From an uncultured Verrucomicrobia subdivision 3 bacterium (GTDB lineage Bacteria > Verrucomicrobiota > Verrucomicrobiia > Limisphaerales > DASXHY01), in NCBI GenBank assembly GCA_937890005.1, contig CALBZA010000072.1, positions 25,888 through 89,887 of the forward strand: a stretch of DNA of 64,000 nt, read 5' to 3'. Below are positions 55,620-63,714 of the stretch, piece after piece. Each line of letters opens with the position of its first letter. Position 1 is the stretch's first letter. Below the pieces are notes generated by a model. It saw only the letters and a program-made list of their open reading frames with translations. It was not told the DNA's origin and made no database searches. Position numbers and translations under genes: made by a program.

Positions 55620-55779
55620 AAACCTTCAACCAAACTCACCCTACAGTTTAATAGATAGCGCAGGGTTCTTGTTTGTTCAAAAAATCTTTCGGCCCTTCCA
55701 ATTCAAAGAACTCCGCCGCGACGGCGATACGGGGAAACGCTTCCATCGACCGGCGGAACCGTCAAGAGGCTCCCCTGAT

Positions 55780-56496
55780 TTACTCGATGTCCGTGAAGAT
55801 TTTTGTCCCGGCGCGAAGGCCGAGCACGCGGGCAAATGGGGTCGCCCCCCCGGCCAGGGAACTGTCGAGCGCCTGCTTCTTGCCATTTCCGGAGGCGATC
55901 ATCCAAACCTGCTTGGCTGCCGCAATCGCCGGAAATCCGAGGGTCACCCGCCGGGGAGGATGTTTTGGAGAATTGACGATGCTTCGATACACCGCGGGAC
56001 TGGACGACAGTTCCTCGGGTTCGCCCGGGAAAAGGGATGCCACGTGACCGTCCTCCCCAAGTCCAAGCAAAACGAGATCGAGCACGGGCTGCTGACCAAT
56101 GCCGCCCGAGACCACGCCGCGAATTTCCTCTTCCGCCGCCTGCGCAGCCGATTCGGGAGCATCTTCCCCGCGCACCCGATGAATCTGCTCCGGCGCGATT
56201 TTCAAAGGCCGAAACAACAATTCATCCGCGAGTCGAAAGTTGCTCTCGGGATCGTCCGGAGGAACGCAGCGTTCGTCCGCCCAAAAAAAGTGAATGTGAT
56301 CCCGTTTCGTCGCGCGGGTTCGCGCGAGTTCGACAAACAACTGAAAGAGCTTCTGCGTGATGCGCCCCCCCGACAATGCAACCGTGTGCTTCTGACCCGA
56401 CTTTCCTGCCATTTCGATTTCAGACAACCACGCTTCCGCCGCCGCTCTCGCGAGATCGTCGGCACTGGAAAATCGGATCAGCTCGAAGTTGCTCAT
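55780..56496 (-). CDS. pgl: 6-phosphogluconolactonase
   Basis: Hydrolyses 6-phosphogluconolactone in the oxidative pentose phosphate pathway. The 238-residue DevB-type protein has VALSGGRITQKLFQLF, the HFFWADERCVPPDDPESNF strand and the GLGEDGHVASLFPG loop. It follows zwf by 28 bp on the same strand, as expected for a zwf-pgl operon. Confidence 0.94.
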   Translation of the reverse strand: MSNFELIRFSSADDLARAAAEAWLSEIEMAGKSGQKHTVALSGGRITQKLFQLFVELARTRATKRDHIHFFWADERCVPPDDPESNFRLADELLFRPLKIAPEQIHRVRGEDAPESAAQAAEEEIRGVVSGGIGQQPVLDLVLLGLGEDGHVASLFPGEPEELSSSPAVYRSIVNSPKHPPRRVTLGFPAIAAAKQVWMIASGNGKKQALDSSLAGGATPFARVLGLRAGTKIFTDIE

Positions 56497-56524
56497 GATA
56501 AAGCCGCTGCCGGAACGCGATCAC

Positions 56525-58081
56525 TCACTTGATCACCTGAGGTTCGTGCCAGATGTGACCGCTTTGGGCGAGCAGGTCGTCCGCGGCCACAGGGCCCCAC
56601 GTGCCGGCAGAATAAAATTCCCGGTTGGTGAGCGGTTTGCCTTCCCAGCCAGCGCGAATCGAATCGACGATCTGCCACGCCGTTTCCACTTCGTCACGAC
56701 GGATGAACAGCGTTGCGTCGCCATTCATCGCTTCCAGCAGCAGGCGTTCGTAAGCCTCCGGCGTATAGGCGCCAAATTCGGAATCGTAGCTGAAATGCAT
56801 ACGCACCGGACGCACGCCGAGCGACGTTCCCGGCACCTTTCCATTGAAGCGCAAATAAATGCCTTCGTTCGGCTGGAGCCGGAGCGCGATTGCGTTCTGA
56901 TCGAGTTTGTCCCCGCATTGCGCCGCAAAGAGAATGTTCGGGGTCGGCTTGAACTGAATGCGAACTTCACTCGCGCTGACAGGCAGATTCTTCCCGGTGC
57001 GCAGATAAAACGGAACGCCGGACCACCGCCAGTTGTCGATGAAAAGCTTCAGCGCAACGTAGGTTTCAACGTTGGAATCCGATTTCACCTTCTGCTCCTG
57101 CCGATAACCGGGCCGTGCCTCGTTATCGACAACACCCGCGAAATACTGTCCGCGCACGACCTGTTTCGGAAGGTCTTCCGGACGAATCTCACGGATCGAC
57201 TTCAGCAGCTTCACCTTCTCGTCGCGAATCGATTCCGCCTCCAGCGAAACGGGCGGTTCCATCGTGACCAGCGCCAGCACCTGAAGCATGTGATTTTGAA
57301 CCATGTCGCGCAGTGCGCCGGCCTCCTCGTAATAACCACCGCGTGAACCGACGCCGAGTTTTTCGCTGACCGTGATCTGGACGTGATCGATGGAATCGCG
57401 ATTCCAAAGCCGTTCGAAAATCGAGTTCGAGAAACGGAACATGAGGATGTTCTGCACCGTTTCCTTGCCGAGATAATGGTCGATGCGAAAAACCTGCTGC
57501 TCGTGAGCGAAACGGGTCAACTCGTTGTTCAGCGCATGAGCCGACTCGAGGTCGTGGCCGAACGGTTTTTCAACAACGATTCTCTGCCAGCCGTTGCCGT
57601 TCTTCTGCAGCAGATCGGCGCGGTGCAGATGCTCGACCACCATCCCGAACTGACTCGGCGATGTGGCCAGATAAAACAGAAGGTTCTCGCGAAGCTCAGC
57701 CTTGCCGAACGATGTCAGCAATTCCTCGAGCTTTTTGTAAGTGCCCGGGTCGGTCATGTCGCCCTGGCAATAAAAAATGTTCTTCGAAAAATCGCGCCAG
57801 ACCTTGTCGTCGGTCGGCTTGGTCCGGGAAAACTGATCGAGTGCGGTGCGAAGTTCCTGCCGCCAGGTCTCGTCGTTCTTCTCCCGGCGCGCCACGCCAA
57901 CCACCCGGAACGACGACGGCATCTGCCTTTCCTTGAAAAGATGGTAGAGGGCCGGAATCAGCTTGCGCGCGGTCAGGTCGCCGCTGGCGCCGAAAATGAC
58001 GATTGAACACGGGTCCATGCTTTTCCGCGACTCGGCAAGGCGGGATGCAACCGCTTCACCGGGATTTTCCAATTGTGACAT
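56525..58081 (-). CDS. zwf: Glucose-6-phosphate 1-dehydrogenase
   Basis: NAD(P)-dependent first enzyme of the oxidative pentose phosphate pathway. It has 518 residues from the ATG at 58081 (a longer in-frame reading begins at 58117). The Rossmann motif IVIFGASGDLTARKL (GASGDL, residues 31-36), the active-site RIDHYLGKETVQN, and the later GGYYEEAGALRDMVQNH segment are all present. Length is normal. Confidence 0.96.
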   Translation of the reverse strand: MSQLENPGEAVASRLAESRKSMDPCSIVIFGASGDLTARKLIPALYHLFKERQMPSSFRVVGVARREKNDETWRQELRTALDQFSRTKPTDDKVWRDFSKNIFYCQGDMTDPGTYKKLEELLTSFGKAELRENLLFYLATSPSQFGMVVEHLHRADLLQKNGNGWQRIVVEKPFGHDLESAHALNNELTRFAHEQQVFRIDHYLGKETVQNILMFRFSNSIFERLWNRDSIDHVQITVSEKLGVGSRGGYYEEAGALRDMVQNHMLQVLALVTMEPPVSLEAESIRDEKVKLLKSIREIRPEDLPKQVVRGQYFAGVVDNEARPGYRQEQKVKSDSNVETYVALKLFIDNWRWSGVPFYLRTGKNLPVSASEVRIQFKPTPNILFAAQCGDKLDQNAIALRLQPNEGIYLRFNGKVPGTSLGVRPVRMHFSYDSEFGAYTPEAYERLLLEAMNGDATLFIRRDEVETAWQIVDSIRAGWEGKPLTNREFYSAGTWGPVAADDLLAQSGHIWHEPQVIK

Positions 58082-58254
58082 GCCGGGCAAAATGCGGCAG
58101 CAGCGCCCGGATTTCAATGATTCTTCTAATCGTTGGAAAAACCCATGTGGAACGATACCAAGTCAGGTGTAGGGCGAGCTTTCGAGCCTGCCGGTAAGTG
58201 GCGCTTTCGAACGCCGCGTCAGAATTGTTCCGAAACGCGGAACTCGAAACAGAT

Positions 58255-59475
58255 CTATCGTTCCTCCTTGATTGACGCCGGCAAACACCGGGCGAGAAGT
58301 TCGTATTGCTCAAGGGAGTTGTAGAGCTGGGCCGCGATTCGAAGCAGCCGTTTCGGCGGTCCGGGCCACGGCATGATCGGCACTTCGATGGAATGCCTGT
58401 GTCTCAGTTCGTCCTGCAGCGGGTATTCAAAAATCGGAGGTCTCGGCAGTCCATTCTCCGGCGCGTCCGGCAGAGGAATGGCGGCAAGCGTTCCGATAAA
58501 CTGTTCCGGACACGGCGGTTCAACCTCCAGCGTGTCGCACAGAATTTTACGCGCGACCAATGCCAGTGCGCGATTGCGCTGCATCACGTCCGGCCAGCCA
58601 CCCGGCAGTTGCGCGCCGATGAACTCAATTGCGCTCGGAATACTCAGGCACGCCGAAGAATCGCCCGTGCCGGTCCAGGCGAACTCGATCTGAAATCGCG
58701 AACGATCGGTTCGACGCGAACTCGCGCCGTGACTGATCACCAGCGGACGAATTTGATGCTGACGATCCTTTCGCACATGAAGGAACGCCGCGCCTTTCGG
58801 AGCGCATAACCACTTGTGACAGTTCCCGGTGTAATACGCGGCGCCGATCTTCTCGACGTTCAGCGGAATCATCCCAGGCGCATGAGCGCCATCCACGAGC
58901 ACGTCCACACCGCGCGCGGAGAGTTCGCGCACGATTCGTTCAATGGGCAGGATGAAACCGGTCGGACTGGTGACATGATCGATCAGCGCGAGCCGGGTCC
59001 GGGATGTCACCGCGGCGAGAATGGGTTCCACCAGATCGGCTTCGGTCTGAAAGGGAAAGGGAAGTTTTGCAGCAACCACCTTGATGCCAAACTGACCGGC
59101 CACGAAATCAAACGCATTTCGCGTCGCGTTGTAGGCGTGATTGGTCGTGAGCAACTCATCGCCGGGTTCGAATCGAAGCGAGCGGAGAACCGTGTTTGCC
59201 CCGGCAGTCGCGTTTGAAACGAACACGAGATCCTCGACAGCGGCGCCGACAAATTGCGCGAGAGCGGCGCGGGCGGAATCCAGATGCTGTTCGAGGTCGC
59301 GTCCGAGAAACTGGACCGGCTGACGTTCCATCTGCATGCGCCATTGATTCTGCCGTTCCAGCACGGCGATCGGGCACCCGCCAAAAGCGCCGTGATTGAG
59401 AAAAACGACGGACGGATCGAGGTGCCAGAGTTTGGGTGAACAGGCGGGTTTCGATAAATCGGGATTTGGATGCAT
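58255..59475 (-). CDS. Class V aminotransferase (isopenicillin-N-epimerase-like)
   Basis: PLP enzyme of fold type I, 406 residues from the ATG at 59475. The substrate-facing FLNHGAFGGCP and the FVSNATAGANTVLRS stretch are typical. The PLP Asp lies in DVLVDGAHAPG (about D195), and the Schiff-base Lys is K221 in GNCHKWLCAPKG. This matches the CefD/Csd-like group of unknown substrate; desulfurase activity is less likely because a clear Cys-loop is missing. It precedes tRNA-Leu on the opposite strand. Confidence 0.86.
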   Translation of the reverse strand: MHPNPDLSKPACSPKLWHLDPSVVFLNHGAFGGCPIAVLERQNQWRMQMERQPVQFLGRDLEQHLDSARAALAQFVGAAVEDLVFVSNATAGANTVLRSLRFEPGDELLTTNHAYNATRNAFDFVAGQFGIKVVAAKLPFPFQTEADLVEPILAAVTSRTRLALIDHVTSPTGFILPIERIVRELSARGVDVLVDGAHAPGMIPLNVEKIGAAYYTGNCHKWLCAPKGAAFLHVRKDRQHQIRPLVISHGASSRRTDRSRFQIEFAWTGTGDSSACLSIPSAIEFIGAQLPGGWPDVMQRNRALALVARKILCDTLEVEPPCPEQFIGTLAAIPLPDAPENGLPRPPIFEYPLQDELRHRHSIEVPIMPWPGPPKRLLRIAAQLYNSLEQYELLARCLPASIKEER

Positions 59476-59535
59476 TGCGATCGACGGAGCGAGTATTGCT
59501 GGAAACCGGCGGAGTGTCATTCGCGAACAAACTTG

Positions 59536-59563
59536 TTTACTTAGAAGGGCGCCGACCTATATT
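59536..59563 (+). promoter_or_regulatory. Likely promoter of tRNA-Leu
   Basis: TTTACT (59536-59541), 16-nt spacer, TATATT (59558-59563); the tRNA begins 15 bp downstream of the -10. Confidence 0.5.
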
Positions 59564-59578
59564 TTTGCGGCCTTGGTA

Positions 59579-59665
59579 GCCGACGTGGCGGAATTGGCAG
59601 ACGCGCTAGACTCAAAATCTGGTACTCTCACGAGTGTGTGGGTTCGACCCCCTCCGTCGGCACCA
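59579..59665 (+). tRNA. tRNA-Leu(CAA)
   Basis: Acceptor stem GCCGACG / CGTCGGC; anticodon stem CTAGA / TCTGG with loop CTCAAAA, giving anticodon CAA for the codon TTG. A long class-II variable arm is present and the CCA end is encoded. It borders the rearranged defence-like region, a common integration position. Confidence 0.95.
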
Positions 59666-60105
59666 ACCGGTTCACTCTTTCCCCGGTTTCTCTCAATTGT
59701 TTCAACCACGGATCAAACGTCGCTGTGCTTTGGCTTGAACCTCGAACTGTATGTTGTTGGCTACCGGCTATCGGCAACCTTTGCGCGGCCACTCGGTGCC
59801 ATGGCGAAGGGCGCGAAATAATCCAACCACGGATAAACGCGAATCGACACGGATGAAGTTCATCGGTTGATGTGAATGCGGATGCCGGGTTGTTTCAGCG
59901 GAGGTCCTGTCCGTAGGGTTCCCGTCTTCGTGTAGGCCCCTTTCCGATTTGCGTTTGGAGCCGGTTGAAATACTCTTCGCCCGGAGTCTGGCATGGCAAA
60001 GGAACACACTATCACAAGCTTTCGTCACATCACGTTTTCCACGGAACACGGCTGTGCCATTCGATTTCGCCGGGACTACCCCAACCACCACCATTCTGCC
60101 GCTCC
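59666..60105. other. Gene-free stretch with dispersed repeat-like sequences
   Basis: About 440 bp between tRNA-Leu and the HsdR-like chimera. No convincing gene is seen. Short similar segments CAACCACGGAT occur at 59703-59713 and 59824-59834. The second is followed by AAACGCGAATCGACACGGATGA, resembling the sequence at 32642-32685. These look like dispersed repeat remnants. Confidence 0.5.
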
Positions 60106-61938
60106 ATGCCCGAATTGACGCCAGAAGCACAAGCCCGGAAACAGATTGATGCGATGCTCGTCGCGTCCGGCTGGATCGTCCAAACAAAGGATGAAATCAA
60201 TCTTTCCGCACAACGCGGCGTTGCTATCTGTGAATTGTCCTTCGCAACCGGCGAACCTGATTACACTCTATTCGTGGATGGCAAAGCGATCGGCACTGTT
60301 GAAGCCAAGCCTGCCGGCGTGACACTCACCAGTGTTGAGGAACAATCCGCCAAGTATGTCGCAGGTGTGCCGTTCGGTCTGCCAGCCTGGAAATCGCCGC
60401 TGCCGTTCTGTTACGAAAGCACCAGCACCGAAACCTACTTCACCAACCGCCTTGATCCTCAACCCCGCAGTCGCCGCGTTTTCTCTTTTCATCGTCCGGA
60501 AACCTTACTCGCCTGGGTGCAGCAGGAAAAACAACTGGCGCAGCGGCTTTCCGAGTTTCCTCCGCTCGCCACGGCTAATCTCTGGTCCGCGCAAGTCGAG
60601 GCCATCACCAACCTGGAAAAATCATTCGCCGCTGGCCGGCGCCGAGCGTTGATCCAGATGGCAACCGGCTCTGGAAAAACTTTCACCGCCGTCAATTTCA
60701 TTTATCGCCTCGTCAAATACGCCGGGGCGAAACGCATCCTCTTCCTCGTGGATCGCGGCAATCTCGGCGACCAGACGCTCAAGGAATTTCAGTGGAAAGT
60801 TTATCGAGTCACGCGGTTCGGCTGCGCTGCCATCATGAACACGCCTTTCCACCACCCATACCGGATCGATGCACCGACACTTGCTCGTGCCGCGAATGCA
60901 GCGGGACGCACGCGCCTCATCAACGCTTCACAGTTGCCTGAGAATGTCCGGTTCGTGGCGGTGAATCCCGCCGTGTTTACGCACGCTTACCTTCTACTCG
61001 GCGAGCAGCCCCAACGATTTGTCAGCGACTTGACTCTTTATCTCTCCACGGTCCGAGCTTTCTTTGAGCGTGCCGACGCTGTTGGTGGCATCAACGTGCC
61101 GGCTGGGGCAAATTCTGATTCCCGCCGCAGGCTGTCGGAAGATCTCGGGGTCGCACTTGCGGCTTTCTTCATGGTCGAGGTCTTCGGCTTGAGTTGGGAA
61201 TCCATCAGTCAAATTCCGCAGAACTCAAAACTGAGCAAGAAACGACCTGACTTCCAAGGATACGCTGCCGCGAATCAGCGATACTTGTTTGAGGCAAAGG
61301 GCACGATGAAATTGCAGACGGTCGAGAAAACGATGTCGAAGGCCCTGACCCAAGTAAAAGGATACCCCGAAACTGCCGAGGCAAAGATTGCGATTGTCTC
61401 TTACTTGAGCGCGGATGAGCGGTTCTTCCCAAGCACTTCATTTGTCGTAGATCCCCCGGCGCTACCTGAAGAGGTGAAGCCGGATGCCGAGACATCGCGG
61501 CTACTTCACTTCGAGAAAGTGCTTCAATTTGCCGGACTGCCGCAGACAGCGAAAGATTATGTATCCACGCTGTCACATCGGCTACGGGAGAAGCACCGCA
61601 TTGATGAGGACGCATCACCGTCAGTTGCACGGACGCGACGGATTGAGGGTTTGGAAGAAGAATTGCGAGGCGAGTTTGCTGAAGAGGTGCAGCAGAACAA
61701 CCTCGAAACTCACCGTTTCCGTGACTCTGAGTTTCTCGGTCGTTCCTCCGAGGGTGCGGCTTCGAAGGTAAAGGTGTTCTTCGGCGCACAACGACAGGCG
61801 TTGGAATCCGGGATCAGTTTCAAACCCGTTGCACAGCCTTTGCGCACTGAATTGATTGTGTCTGATACCGAGATAAGCAGCGTCTTCGCGGATGGCACGT
61901 TGCTTCATATAACCGGGTTGAACGGAGGCAAGAAATGA
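60106..61938 (+). CDS. In-frame chimera: HsdR N-terminus joined to an unknown PD-(D/E)XK-like protein
   Basis: 610 residues. The first about 229 are the type I restriction HsdR start: the nuclease motif D52...E66-A-K68 (GEPDYTLFV, TVEAKPAG) and helicase motif I MATGSGKT (K191), then LFLVDRGNLGDQTLKEFQ. Then the helicase stops (no DExH box or later motifs). The rest reads as a different protein, plausibly the intact body of a gene that natively starts at the in-frame ATG 60835. It has its own PD-D/E-x-K-like set D382...E396-A-K398 (RPDFQG, LFEAKG). This looks like a deletion fusion. Whether it is functional is unknown. The stop overlaps the next ATG (ATGA). Confidence 0.75.
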   Translation: MPELTPEAQARKQIDAMLVASGWIVQTKDEINLSAQRGVAICELSFATGEPDYTLFVDGKAIGTVEAKPAGVTLTSVEEQSAKYVAGVPFGLPAWKSPLPFCYESTSTETYFTNRLDPQPRSRRVFSFHRPETLLAWVQQEKQLAQRLSEFPPLATANLWSAQVEAITNLEKSFAAGRRRALIQMATGSGKTFTAVNFIYRLVKYAGAKRILFLVDRGNLGDQTLKEFQWKVYRVTRFGCAAIMNTPFHHPYRIDAPTLARAANAAGRTRLINASQLPENVRFVAVNPAVFTHAYLLLGEQPQRFVSDLTLYLSTVRAFFERADAVGGINVPAGANSDSRRRLSEDLGVALAAFFMVEVFGLSWESISQIPQNSKLSKKRPDFQGYAAANQRYLFEAKGTMKLQTVEKTMSKALTQVKGYPETAEAKIAIVSYLSADERFFPSTSFVVDPPALPEEVKPDAETSRLLHFEKVLQFAGLPQTAKDYVSTLSHRLREKHRIDEDASPSVARTRRIEGLEEELRGEFAEEVQQNNLETHRFRDSEFLGRSSEGAASKVKVFFGAQRQALESGISFKPVAQPLRTELIVSDTEISSVFADGTLLHITGLNGGKK

Positions 61939-62141
61939 GCAACCCTGCACCGCAACTCGTCCAAAAACGTTGGAACTATCCGCCGTCGCTGTGCTATGGC
62001 GGGACAGGCTGCAACATGGGTTTAATTGCGCCCGCTCGTTCAGGCTTGCGCCCTTCCGCTTCGCAGAATCCCTTTCGCGTGCTCACAGCGCGTTCCAGCT
62101 TCTGCGTTGACGGTTTGTCTTTCTGCCTGCACAAGACGTAA
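61935..62141 (+). pseudogene. Broken hsdM start (remnant)
   Basis: The reading MSNPAPQLVQKRWNYPP matches the beginning of the HsdM at 63715 (MSNPTQLVQKLWNYCS), then diverges into unrelated sequence and stops after 68 codons. Its ATG overlaps the previous stop (ATGA), as in an R-M operon. It is read as a decayed hsdM 5' end left after a deletion. The short product is probably not functional. Confidence 0.6.
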
Positions 62142-62149
62142 TAACCGCA

Positions 62150-62866
62150 ATGCCCGCCAACATCACAGAAATTATCTCCCGCAGCACTCAAGGCATCACG
62201 CGCCCGTTTCTGTGCCGCGCTGATGACGGTCGGCAGTTTTTTGTGAAGGGGAATGGTGCCGGTCGGCGCGCGTTGATCTGTGAATGGCTGGCGGGAAAGT
62301 TGGGACAAAAGATCGGACTGCCGATTCCGACGTTCGTTCAGGCAGCGGTTCCATCCGAACTCGTCCAGTTCAGCGCGCGCGATGATATTCAGGACCTGGG
62401 TGCAGGAACCGGCTTCGGATCCCAACTGGTCGAGAACGTGGATGAATTGGCTTATCTGTTCATCGAACAGATCGATGCCAAGCTGCGCGCCAAAATCCTT
62501 CTGTTTGATTGGTGGATATGCAACAACGACCGGACACTCACGGAGGAAGGCGGCAATGTGAACCTGCTCTGGTCGCATCGGGATTCCCGCCTGCATGTCA
62601 TCGATCAGAACCTGGCGTTTGATCCGGAAGGAATGGATGGCTTCTGGGACAATCATGTGTTCCGTGACAGCCTCCGTGATTGGACACCCGGTTTTCGAGA
62701 CGAGATGCAAACCACAATGCGAACCGCGTTGACTGATCTGGAACGTTGGTGGAACGAAATGCCGGAATCGTGGACGGATGTCGATGCGGGTGTGGTGTTC
62801 CGGGTGATTGAGAAATTGCTGTGGCGTTTTGATGCGGATAACCGCAGATTTTGGAGGACAGCATGA
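62150..62866 (+). CDS. HipA-like kinase family protein
   Basis: 238 residues of a compact HipA-type kinase fold. FFVKGNG carries the likely ATP-contact Lys (K33). The catalytic-loop-like segment is FDWWICNNDRTL (about D120-D127), followed by NVNLLW and a metal-binding-like VIDQNLAF (D152). It lacks the N-terminal HipB-contact part of full HipA. Its stop overlaps the DUF3037 ATG by 4 bp (ATGA), a pairing that recurs in bacteria. Its role is unknown; toxin or phage-defence function is inference from the neighbourhood. Confidence 0.78.
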   Translation: MPANITEIISRSTQGITRPFLCRADDGRQFFVKGNGAGRRALICEWLAGKLGQKIGLPIPTFVQAAVPSELVQFSARDDIQDLGAGTGFGSQLVENVDELAYLFIEQIDAKLRAKILLFDWWICNNDRTLTEEGGNVNLLWSHRDSRLHVIDQNLAFDPEGMDGFWDNHVFRDSLRDWTPGFRDEMQTTMRTALTDLERWWNEMPESWTDVDAGVVFRVIEKLLWRFDADNRRFWRTA

Positions 62867-63705
62867 AAGAAGTCGTTTGTAACTATGCCATTGCAAGGTT
62901 CCGTCCTTACCGGGAAACCGGTGAGTTCGTGAACGTGGGCATCGTGTTGATCTGTCCGCAGGTGAACTATTTCGGTTACCTCTTTGAAAAGCGGAAATAC
63001 AAACGGATTACGGACTTCTTTCCCGAGCTGAACCTTGAAGTGTTCAAAGCAGGAATGGGTGGGCTGCTGAAGGAACTGGCCCGCGTGACGGGGCGCGATC
63101 ATGAAGAGGAACTGAAGCAATTGGTTCTGCGCGAGGAGGCGCACGCCAGCATCGGACGATTCAAAGAACTGGTGCGTCCGCGCGAAGCGATGTTTCACTT
63201 CGGCGAAACCGGCACCGTGTTGGCCGCTGATCCAAGGGCGAAACTGAAGGAGCTGTTCGATTATTACATCAAGCGGCAGTTTGCGCGGGATCGTGAATAT
63301 CAGGAGGTTTTCATGAAACGTGAACTGGCCGAGTTCCTGCGTCGCAGCAATCTTGACCGGTTCTATAAGAACGAACAACAGGTCGGCGACGAAACGTATC
63401 ATGTGATTCTTCCGTTCGTTCACATTGACGGGAATGTCGTGCGGAAGGCGATCAAGCCGCTCCATCTTGATAAGGATGGTCCGACGGAGATTTATCGTCA
63501 CGGTGACGCGTGGATTTCGACTGTAAAACGGTTGCGTCAGATCAACCGGTTGCCAAAGGATTTTCTGTTCACGGTCAAAACCCCAAAGGCCGGCGCCAAA
63601 CGTGTGCATGCTGCGCAGGAAATCTGCCGGGAGCTGGAAGATTTGGAAGCGGTGACGATTCCGTTCGCTGAAACGAACCGCATTCTTGAGTTCGCCCGCA
63701 TCTGA
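62863..63705 (+). CDS. DUF3037-family protein
   Basis: 280 residues from the ATG that overlaps the HipA-like stop. It opens MKEVVCNYAIARFRPYRETG and continues GEFVNVGIVLICP, the core seen in DUF3037 proteins found next to HipA-like kinases. No catalytic motif is evident. The rest is helical and charged (DYYIKRQFARDREYQEVF). It is likely a partner of the upstream kinase; this is inference from gene pairing. Confidence 0.75.
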   Translation: MKEVVCNYAIARFRPYRETGEFVNVGIVLICPQVNYFGYLFEKRKYKRITDFFPELNLEVFKAGMGGLLKELARVTGRDHEEELKQLVLREEAHASIGRFKELVRPREAMFHFGETGTVLAADPRAKLKELFDYYIKRQFARDREYQEVFMKRELAEFLRRSNLDRFYKNEQQVGDETYHVILPFVHIDGNVVRKAIKPLHLDKDGPTEIYRHGDAWISTVKRLRQINRLPKDFLFTVKTPKAGAKRVHAAQEICRELEDLEAVTIPFAETNRILEFARI

Positions 63706-63714
63706 TCGAGTCCG

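Noticed and set aside
55500..55680. tmRNA, 5S rRNA, 6S RNA or SRP RNA at the structured element
   Set aside because: None of the conserved sequence signatures of these RNAs is visible, so I leave it as an unknown element.
56037..58006. Plus-strand frames across pgl and zwf
   Set aside because: They are antisense to clear pgl and zwf genes.
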